Positions 7,180 to 12,791 of a stretch of 13,594 bases of DNA are shown one piece after another. The position numbers and the translations under genes are program-made. Numbering within the stretch: the stretch's first letter is position 1; every line of letters begins with the position of its first letter. Below the pieces are notes generated by a model. That model was not told the DNA's origin. It did not search any database and was given only the letters and a program-made list of their open reading frames with translations. Origin of the DNA: Spirochaetaceae bacterium. Lineage in GTDB: Bacteria; Spirochaetota; Spirochaetia; DSM-2461. Location: NCBI GenBank assembly GCA_003246505.1, contig QKAI01000538.1:1-13594 (forward strand), read 5' to 3'.

Positions 7180-8289
7180 CTAAACGTTGAATTTAAAAAA
7201 CATCACGTCCCCGTCCTGGACGAGGTATTCCTTACCTTCCATACGGAGCTTTCCCGCCGCTTTGATGGCCTGTTCGCTGCCCGCCTCGAACAGGTCGTCG
7301 CAGTGGTAGACATCGGCTTTGATGAAACCCTTTTCGAAATCCGTATGGATGACTCCCGCCGTCTGGGGGGCCTTCATGCCCGCCCGGAAGGTCCAGGCCT
7401 TGTTTTCCTTGCCTCCGGCGGTAAAGAATGTCCTAAGCCCCAGGGTATGGTAGACTTTGCGGATGAGCCGTGAGAGACCCGACTCCTCCAGTCCCGCTTC
7501 CTCCAGAAAAACGGCCCGTTCCTCCGGATCGTCCAGGGCGGCGATATCCGCTTCCAGCTGCCCGCAGAGTACCACCACGTCGGCATTCTCCTTCTCCGCT
7601 TCCTTCCGGACCGCTTCAACAAAGGAATTCTCGCCCCTGAGTCCCTCCTCGTCCACGTTGCAGACATAGATCTGCTTCTTCATGGTAATGAGGTGGAGAT
7701 CGTAAAGCATCTCCTGCTCCTCCTCGGTCATCTCCACGGAACGGGCGGCCCGGCCCTCGGAGAGTTCGTTCTTAAGCCTCTCAAGCAGGGGATCCATGGC
7801 CAGGGCCTTCGTCCTGATCTGCTTGTCTCCGCTCCGGGAGAGTCTTTCGTTGGAGGCGATCCGTTTCTCCACCGTGGCCAGATCGGCGAAGGCCAGCTCG
7901 ATGTTGATGGTTTCCATATCGCTGACCGGATCGATGCGGTTGTTCACATGGATGATATCGGGATTTTCAAAGCAGCGCACCACATGGGCGATGATGCCCG
8001 TCTCCCGGATGTTGGCCAGGAATTTGTTCCCCAGCCCCTCACCCTGGGAGGCGCCCTTAACCAGACCGGCGATATCCACGAATTCCACGATGGCGGGAAT
8101 TTTCTTCTCCGCCTGAATGATGGAGTGGATGCGGTCCAGCCGCTCGTCGGGGACATTAACGATGCCCACGTTGGGGTCGATGGTGCAGAAGGGGTAGTTC
8201 GCCGCTTCCGCCGGCGCCGAGGTGAGCGCCGAAAAGATGGTGGATTTCCCCACGTTGGGGAGCCCGACTATGCCGCAGTTTAATGCCAT
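7180..8289 (-). CDS. ychF: Redox-regulated ATPase YchF (Obg-like, OLA1 family)
   Basis: A 369-residue translation-associated P-loop ATPase of the Obg/TRAFAC class, close to the usual length of about 363. G1 is GLPNVGKST (9-17), G3 is DIAGLV (72-77), and NVDE replaces the GTP-specific NKxD, which fits the family's preference for ATP. A coiled-coil-like insertion (about 125-200) follows. The C-terminal TGS domain contains FFTAGGKENKAWTFRAG and ends in YLVQDGDVMFFKFNV. The gene is last in a minus-strand operon. The upstream 59-aa gene ends one base before its ATG, and its Shine-Dalgarno AAAGGAA (8302-8296) lies inside that gene, so translation is probably coupled. It binds ribosomes in other bacteria and is linked to stress responses. 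Confidence 0.98.
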   Translation of the reverse strand: MALNCGIVGLPNVGKSTIFSALTSAPAEAANYPFCTIDPNVGIVNVPDERLDRIHSIIQAEKKIPAIVEFVDIAGLVKGASQGEGLGNKFLANIRETGIIAHVVRCFENPDIIHVNNRIDPVSDMETINIELAFADLATVEKRIASNERLSRSGDKQIRTKALAMDPLLERLKNELSEGRAARSVEMTEEEQEMLYDLHLITMKKQIYVCNVDEEGLRGENSFVEAVRKEAEKENADVVVLCGQLEADIAALDDPEERAVFLEEAGLEESGLSRLIRKVYHTLGLRTFFTAGGKENKAWTFRAGMKAPQTAGVIHTDFEKGFIKADVYHCDDLFEAGSEQAIKAAGKLRMEGKEYLVQDGDVMFFKFNV

Positions 8290-8290
8290 G

Positions 8291-8470
8291 TTATCTTCCT
8301 TTAAATTTTGGAGTAAAGCTCGGACAGGACTGGCCGGTGGCTTTAAGGACCTCCTGAGAGGGATTCCCCGCCGTCTTGAAATCGAAAATACGGCATCCGT
8401 GGGGAAAATTCCTGTCCCAGGTCACATAATAATGGGAACACTTCAGACAGTCAAATACCCTTGTCTCCAT
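8291..8470 (-). CDS. 59-residue four-cysteine (zinc-ribbon-like) conserved small protein
   Basis: A small gene filling the space between the 513-aa gene and ychF. It starts METRVFDCLKCSHYYVTWD and continues RNFPHGCRIFDFKTAGN. Cysteines at 8, 11, 26 and 49 suggest a zinc site (CxxC plus two single Cys). I recall small proteins of this type, with FDCLKC, YYVTWD and PxGC, in Gram-negative genomes, often labelled uracil-DNA glycosylase without good reason; that recollection is unverified. The start is ATG 8470, ten bases after the upstream stop (8481), with AAGGA placed unusually close to it. The stop TAA (8293-8291) is one base from ychF. Tight spacing on both sides supports a real, co-translated gene. 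Function unknown, possibly nucleic-acid or ribosome related given its neighbour. Confidence 0.85.
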   Translation of the reverse strand: METRVFDCLKCSHYYVTWDRNFPHGCRIFDFKTAGNPSQEVLKATGQSCPSFTPKFKGR

Positions 8471-8480
8471 TTCCTTGAAT

Positions 8481-10022
8481 TCAGCCCTTGAGGGAGTACT
8501 GAATGAGTTGGACGAAATGATAGAGCAGCTTGTAGACCTCTGTCATCAGCCCTTCGATATGGTTGTCGGTCCGGGCGTCCAGCTCTTTCCAGTTGATGAT
8601 GACCTGATGGTTGGGAGCCTTGTAATCCTCGATGAGCTGCTTGAGCATCTTTCCCAGGGAGATGAATCCCTCGGAGGATTTCTTGATGAGGGTGAGGGCT
8701 TCCGCGTTGATCTCCCCGACCACGGTGTTCAGATTATTCTGGGAACCCCGGTCCTGGGTATTGGCCATTCGGAAATAGCGCTTGAGCCGTATGCCCCCGT
8801 TGCCGTCCTCGGCCAGATCGTTGTCAAAGGCTACCACCTGGTCCGCGTAATCGAGGAGCAGATGGTAGATCTCGGAAAACTGCTGGGAGGTGAGGTTGGT
8901 GGACCATTTCCCCTCGATGAGGAGAATGTCTATCAAATTCCTGACCTTGCTCTTGTAGGTATCCAGATAGAAGGCCTTCAGGTAGTTGATGCCGTCCACG
9001 TGGAGGAATCCGTCCACCCCTTTCTTAGAGAAATTGATATTGGCCTTGGCGGTGTAATTCTGGGTCCTGTGCACGGCGGTGGTGCCGAATACGGCCTTGA
9101 CCTGGGCTTCTATCTGGCTGACCTTCCTCTCCCGGAGCAGGACATTGAGCACCTGCTCCACTTCCCTTTTCTTCTTGTCCAGATAGGTTTCCACGATCTC
9201 TTCGCTGTGGCCGAACCGGGTGATCTTGTAGTAGGGGTCCTCGCTCAAATGCATGATGATGAGCTTGAAGACCCGGGTGTTCCGGACTTCCTCGCAGCTG
9301 CGCATCAGTTTTTTCCAGGTGGAAGCGGGCATGAGCTCCATCTCGCGGTAATTCTTGAGAATGTCGAAAATGACGCCCCAGTTCACCTTGGGATCAATGG
9401 GCTCCAGGACGGTGAGGAAATCCTTGAGGTCCTCCAGCACGTACTCCCCGTTGATGGATTCGAACCGGGGGGAGTACACGAAGTCCCCCTCGGGCAGGGT
9501 GGAGTCGAATTTCTTCAGAAAAAAGTAGTAGTCGTAGCCGGCGAAGTCCATAAAGGCGAGGAAATAATTATAAAGGGCGTTGATGAGCTTGATCTTGTTC
9601 CCGTCGAATATGCTGAAGAGCCTGACCAGATCTCCCTTCACCTCCTCCCGGAGGGTTTTCAGATCCGTCGTCTTGGCCCGTTCCCTCAGGGAGGCTTCGG
9701 TCAGCCTCTCGTCCAGGGGACGGTCCTCCTCCCTGATTCCCATCTGGATGAAGGAAAATTTCAGGAGATCCGAATTGATGTAGGGGGAGAAGAGGGCGTA
9801 GACGGGCCCCACCGCCTTGTAGAGATCGTAAAAGAAGCGGGCCATCTGGGGCTGGGCCATGTTGCCGCTGGTCTTATAAAACTTTCCCGTACGCTTGAGT
9901 TCCTTGCGGATGTCCTTGAGGAGGCGCTTCTTCTCCCGGTCTCCCCCGGCGGCGCCCAGGATGCCCCCGAGAAGATTCTGCAAAACGGCGACGATGCCGC
10001 CGGAACCGTTTTCCGAACTCAT
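8481..10022 (-). CDS. 513-residue conserved-type protein of unknown function (spirochaetal)
   Basis: I do not recognise a characterised family. It looks like a cytoplasmic, largely helical protein. The N-terminus has a Gly-rich hydrophobic stretch (GGIVAVLQNLLGGILGAAGG, about 8-27), too weak and too lacking in a basic start for a secretion signal. A basic segment (EKKRLLKDIRKELKR) follows. Aromatic-rich parts include FYDLYKAVGPVYALF, LYNYFLAFMDFAGYDYYFF and YKLLYHFVQLIQYSLKG at the C-terminus. There are no catalytic motifs or nucleotide loops. The start codon overlaps the stop of the 162-aa gene as ATGA (10022-10019), so the two are translationally coupled and may form a complex. I associate proteins of this kind with spirochaetes, from memory. 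The large open frame on the opposite strand is a codon-bias shadow. Confidence 0.85.
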   Translation of the reverse strand: MSSENGSGGIVAVLQNLLGGILGAAGGDREKKRLLKDIRKELKRTGKFYKTSGNMAQPQMARFFYDLYKAVGPVYALFSPYINSDLLKFSFIQMGIREEDRPLDERLTEASLRERAKTTDLKTLREEVKGDLVRLFSIFDGNKIKLINALYNYFLAFMDFAGYDYYFFLKKFDSTLPEGDFVYSPRFESINGEYVLEDLKDFLTVLEPIDPKVNWGVIFDILKNYREMELMPASTWKKLMRSCEEVRNTRVFKLIIMHLSEDPYYKITRFGHSEEIVETYLDKKKREVEQVLNVLLRERKVSQIEAQVKAVFGTTAVHRTQNYTAKANINFSKKGVDGFLHVDGINYLKAFYLDTYKSKVRNLIDILLIEGKWSTNLTSQQFSEIYHLLLDYADQVVAFDNDLAEDGNGGIRLKRYFRMANTQDRGSQNNLNTVVGEINAEALTLIKKSSEGFISLGKMLKQLIEDYKAPNHQVIINWKELDARTDNHIEGLMTEVYKLLYHFVQLIQYSLKG

Positions 10023-10507
10023 CTGATCAGTCCCGGACTGGTCGACGTCAGCAGCATCCCCACATCCTTCAGCTCTTTAATGGAGTGGTAGAGAGCGGGT
10101 CTTCTGTTTGACTCCTTCTCCCTGTCCAGGGCCACGGTCTTGACATAGAGGTCATTGGCCAGGTCGGCCATGATATTCAGATTATTCGCCATATTGTCCA
10201 CGGCCATCCTGTCCTGAATGGCGCCGTTCCGGCCCACCTGTGATTTGACCCGGGGCTCCACGCCGGTCCGGGCCTGATAGATGAACTGGGCCAGGCCGAT
10301 GATCCCCATATACAGATCGTCCAGACGGTAACCGTCGGAGCGGGACTGCTCGGAATAGTTTACCAGCACTTCGAAATAGTGACGGTAGGAGTAGCCGATT
10401 TCCACCTCGTTCAGAGCGTTTCTGATAAGCCTGTTGCTTTCGAGAATATTGTAGTGATTGGTTAAATTCTCTATAAGATTCAGAATCTCATAACTCTTTA
10501 CTACCAA
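10019..10507 (-). CDS. 162-residue protein of unknown function, first gene of the ychF operon
   Basis: An all-helical, soluble-looking protein with no recognised domain. It begins with VVKSYEILNLIENLTNHYNI and contains YSYRHYFEVLVNYSEQSRSDGYRL near the middle. The start codon is TTG at 10507, chosen because AGGAG (10520-10516, minus) lies eight bases upstream, a good promoter precedes it, and no in-frame ATG occurs until far inside. The 3' end overlaps the 513-aa gene by four bases (ATGA). Co-translation suggests that the two proteins act together. A less efficient TTG start could keep its level low. Nothing in the sequence reveals its activity. Confidence 0.82.
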   Translation of the reverse strand: MVVKSYEILNLIENLTNHYNILESNRLIRNALNEVEIGYSYRHYFEVLVNYSEQSRSDGYRLDDLYMGIIGLAQFIYQARTGVEPRVKSQVGRNGAIQDRMAVDNMANNLNIMADLANDLYVKTVALDREKESNRRPALYHSIKELKDVGMLLTSTSPGLIR

Positions 10508-10540
10508 GGGGAACGCTCCTGTGTTCTAAATGACAGTTTA

Positions 10541-10569
10541 ATACTATGCCATAGAGTTGATTTTATCAA
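10541..10569 (-). promoter_or_regulatory. Promoter of the four-gene ychF operon
   Basis: Minus strand: TTGATA (10569-10564, five of six to the -35 consensus), a 17-base spacer, TAGTAT (10546-10541, four of six). The predicted start near 10534 gives a leader of about 26 bases with an AGGAG site. The promoter lies within the last codons of the radical SAM gene, so the operon can also be reached by read-through. Confidence 0.65.
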
Positions 10570-11479
10570 GCCTTTTTCCCTGATAACTCCCCCGGGAGAG
10601 GAGGAGTTCCGCCGTCCTTCGCGAGACCTCCGATTTGTTAAGGAAAACGCCGGGTACGCTGTTCCGGGGGGAGGGGGTATCCGTTGTCAAACGCATAATA
10701 ACGGTTTCCTTATGGAGCAGTTCCAGGGCATCGGCCAGGTAGGAGATGTGCCTTTCCGATCCGGGAAAGGTCAGTTCCCCCAGCTCGTACTCCCGGTAAA
10801 GGGGGGAGCGGGAGGGAATGTGCAGGTTATGGATCTTTATCCCCTCGGGGCGGATGCGGTTCACCTGCCGGACCGTCTCCATCATCATGGCCCGGTCCTC
10901 CCCGGGAAGGCCGAAGATGAGGTGGACCGTCAGTTTGATCCCCCTCTTCTTGAGGAGCGCCGCGGCCCGGAAGAAATCCTCCCCGTCGTGGCCACGGTTG
11001 ATCCGGCTCAGGGTCTCCCCGTGCACGGACTGAAGGCCCAGCTCCGCCCAGACGTCGAAACCGGGCCGGGCGTAGGAAGCCAGGAGGTCCGCCTTCTCAC
11101 TGTTCAGGCAGTCCGGCCGGGTGGATACGATAAGCTCGGAAAAATCGTAGCATCCCAGACCCCGGTCGTAGAGGGCCCGAAGCTCCTCCACCGGGCCGTA
11201 GGTACTGGTATAGGCCTGGAAATAAAGCATGAAGACCTGCGCCCGGTAGCGTTTTTTCATCGCCCCCAGGGAACGGCGGATCTGGCTCTCCAGATCCATG
11301 TCCCCCTCCCCCAGATAGGCGGAACGGGAGCCGAAGGGATCGCAGTAGGTGCATCCCCCCCCCCGTCGGTCCCCCTCCCTGTTGGGACAGGAGAACCCCC
11401 CGTCCACACCCACCCGGTAGGCGGGGCGGCCGTATTTTTCTTTGAGATAGGACGAATAGGTTCGGTAGGGGAAATCCAT
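10544..11479 (-). CDS. yhcC: YhcC-family (Elp3-like) radical SAM protein
   Basis: A 311-residue [4Fe-4S] radical S-adenosylmethionine enzyme of the YhcC group, reaction unknown. Cys31, Cys43 and Cys46 form the family's C-x11-C-x2-C cluster site (GGFSCPNREG, then GGGCTYC). Further family signatures are YFQAYTSTYG, STRPDC, WAELGLQS, LSRINRGHDG and HLIFGLPGE. I prefer ATG 11479: it puts the usual short lead before the YG-GGFSCPN region and has CATAAT six bases upstream. The frame also extends to ATG 11542, adding 21 unconserved-looking residues and overlapping the divergent promoter. Neither start has a Shine-Dalgarno. A ten-G tract (11364-11355) lies just before Cys43. The gene shares a short divergent region with the lipoprotein gene and is upstream of, but separately promoted from, the ychF operon. 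Confidence 0.9.
   Translation of the reverse strand: MDFPYRTYSSYLKEKYGRPAYRVGVDGGFSCPNREGDRRGGGCTYCDPFGSRSAYLGEGDMDLESQIRRSLGAMKKRYRAQVFMLYFQAYTSTYGPVEELRALYDRGLGCYDFSELIVSTRPDCLNSEKADLLASYARPGFDVWAELGLQSVHGETLSRINRGHDGEDFFRAAALLKKRGIKLTVHLIFGLPGEDRAMMMETVRQVNRIRPEGIKIHNLHIPSRSPLYREYELGELTFPGSERHISYLADALELLHKETVIMRLTTDTPSPRNSVPGVFLNKSEVSRRTAELLLSRGSYQGKRLDKINSMA
11355..11364 (-). repeat. Ten-base homopolymer (G10 on the coding strand) in the radical SAM gene
   Basis: Ten C residues on the plus strand, read as G10 in the coding strand, encode Arg-Gly-Gly-Gly directly before the CxxC of the cluster site. It is the longest mononucleotide tract in the window. A one-base slip would truncate the enzyme at its N-terminus. 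Confidence 0.9.
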
Positions 11480-11485
11480 GGAACC

Positions 11486-11515
11486 ATTATGGGGAATAGG
11501 GCCGCCCCTGAGCAA
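11486..11515 (-). promoter_or_regulatory. Candidate leaderless promoter of the radical SAM gene
   Basis: Minus strand: TTGCTC (11515-11510), an 18-base spacer, then CATAAT (11491-11486, five of six), ending six bases before ATG 11479. If used, the transcript begins at or next to the start codon. The alternative is TATTAT (11555-11550), seven bases before ATG 11542. Confidence 0.45.
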
Positions 11516-11525
11516 GGCCCCCAGC

Positions 11526-11554
11526 TTGAATCTGGCGGACATACGGGTTATAAT
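11526..11554 (+). promoter_or_regulatory. Leaderless promoter of the solute-binding lipoprotein gene
   Basis: TTGAAT (11526-11531), a 17-base spacer and a perfect TATAAT (11549-11554), six bases before ATG 11561. No Shine-Dalgarno is present. The TTATAA core is self-complementary and also supplies a -10-like TATTAT on the other strand. Confidence 0.7.
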
Positions 11555-11560
11555 AAGCCT

Positions 11561-12745
11561 ATGCTGAGAAAACTGCCCCTCCTGTTACTCTTCCCTTTCA
11601 TCATCTCCTGCGGGGACAGGGGATATACCCTCATAAAGGTTCTCACCGACCAGAAGGACATGGTGCTGATTTCCGAATACTATAACCGGGTTCAGGACGA
11701 GAGCCGCCTTCTCCTCACCTACGACGACTATATCTCCTACGATGACATTCTGGAAATCAAGCCGGACCTTGTCATAGCCAGGGACATGAACAATCCCCTC
11801 TTCACCGATTCCTTCCTCCCCGTCACCCCCCCCGAGGGAATCTATCCGGTGCTCCTCGGGGACAGGGACGGGGAAGGCAGGATAAGCCTGGTGCCCCTCG
11901 CCTTTGATCTGCCGGTCATTCTCTACAGCCGGGAGGAGAGGGACCTGCCCTTCATGATGGACGGGGAGACCCTGATGAGGGAGGGAAGCGCCCGGAACCG
12001 GGAGACCGAATCACGGTTCAGTCATATGGGGTTCTCTCCCCTCTGGAACCCGGAGTTCCTCTACTGGTATCTGAGCGCCCTCCGCATCGGCTTCTACGGG
12101 GACGGGGCCTTTGTTTACGACCAGGACAGGGTCTCTGCGGGGATCAACCGCATCAGGGAGTGGGTGGAAACGAGCAACAGGTCCCTGGACTGGGAGAAGG
12201 AGTTCTCCCGCAAGTACCGGTATATCCCGGACTACAAGCTCCTTCAGAAGAGGATCATCGATTTCGTCCCCATGACCTACGGGGAGTACAGCGCCCTCCC
12301 CGGAAAGGAGACCGCGGGCATGACCTTCTCCTGGTTCGGGGACGGGGAGAAAATGACCCCCCTGGACGGGGTCTACGGAGGGATTCCCGGCGAATCGGAT
12401 CACCCGGAGAAGGCGGAGGAGTTTCTCGCATGGCTCCTCTCCGACAGGGAGCAGGCGGATCTGATCCGCTACAAAGGGGTGGCCAGTCCCGGTTTCGCCC
12501 TCTTCGACAAGTTCAGTTCCCGGGAGGCGATCAACCGGCTCTCCCTGCCCGAGCTATTCCCCGATAAGCTGGGAAACCGGATGTTCCTCTCGGAACAGCT
12601 GGGGGAGCTTCCCCGGGAACCGGAAAACTGGAGCGCCATCCGTGCCCAGGTCCTGACGCCCTGGCTCAGGGAAACCCTCTGGGATAACGGCGTCCTCCCC
12701 CTCTCCTCCTATTACAGGGAGTGGCAACTCCAGTTCATCGACTGA
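11561..12745 (+). CDS. Solute-binding-type lipoprotein (ABC transporter family 1-like)
   Basis: A 394-residue exported lipoprotein. The signal is MLRKLPLLLLFPFIISC, with lipobox Ile-Ile-Ser-Cys17. The mature protein resembles extracellular solute-binding proteins: a segment near 279-294 (SDHPEKAEEFLAWLLSD), then SPGFALFDKF, is typical of the C-terminal part of family 1 binding proteins, and many Trp, Tyr and Phe residues could line a ligand pocket. I chose ATG 11561 because the frame upstream is antisense to the radical SAM gene and because a promoter ends six bases before it. No permease or ATPase gene is in view, so either the transporter is elsewhere or the protein is a sensor. Ligand unknown. 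The neighbouring sulfate-reduction gene has its own promoter, so a sulfur ligand is only a guess. Confidence 0.8.
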   Translation: MLRKLPLLLLFPFIISCGDRGYTLIKVLTDQKDMVLISEYYNRVQDESRLLLTYDDYISYDDILEIKPDLVIARDMNNPLFTDSFLPVTPPEGIYPVLLGDRDGEGRISLVPLAFDLPVILYSREERDLPFMMDGETLMREGSARNRETESRFSHMGFSPLWNPEFLYWYLSALRIGFYGDGAFVYDQDRVSAGINRIREWVETSNRSLDWEKEFSRKYRYIPDYKLLQKRIIDFVPMTYGEYSALPGKETAGMTFSWFGDGEKMTPLDGVYGGIPGESDHPEKAEEFLAWLLSDREQADLIRYKGVASPGFALFDKFSSREAINRLSLPELFPDKLGNRMFLSEQLGELPREPENWSAIRAQVLTPWLRETLWDNGVLPLSSYYREWQLQFID

Positions 12746-12754
12746 CCGGGCATG

Positions 12755-12782
12755 TTGACCTAAACCGCGTTCCCCCTATAAG
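12755..12782 (+). promoter_or_regulatory. Promoter of the redoxin-APS reductase gene
   Basis: TTGACC (12755-12760, five of six), a 16-base spacer, TATAAG (12777-12782, five of six), then nine bases to ATG 12792. The expected start point is 12789-12791, leaving zero to three leader bases. No Shine-Dalgarno precedes this ATG. Confidence 0.65.
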
Positions 12783-12791
12783 ATCAGACCC

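Noticed and set aside
8475..10091. A 538-codon plus-strand open frame opposite the 513-aa gene
   Set aside because: It crosses the boundary of two minus-strand genes joined by ATGA, has low-complexity composition, and lacks a ribosome site. It is a codon-bias shadow.
10544..10554. Palindrome CTATGCCATAG over the radical SAM stop codon
   Set aside because: Five base pairs with a one-base centre is near chance; it overlaps the ychF operon -10, so it was not called an operator.
10712..11560. N-terminal extension of the lipoprotein reading frame upstream of 11561
   Set aside because: It is antisense to the radical SAM motifs; the real protein starts with a lipoprotein signal at 11561 right after a promoter.
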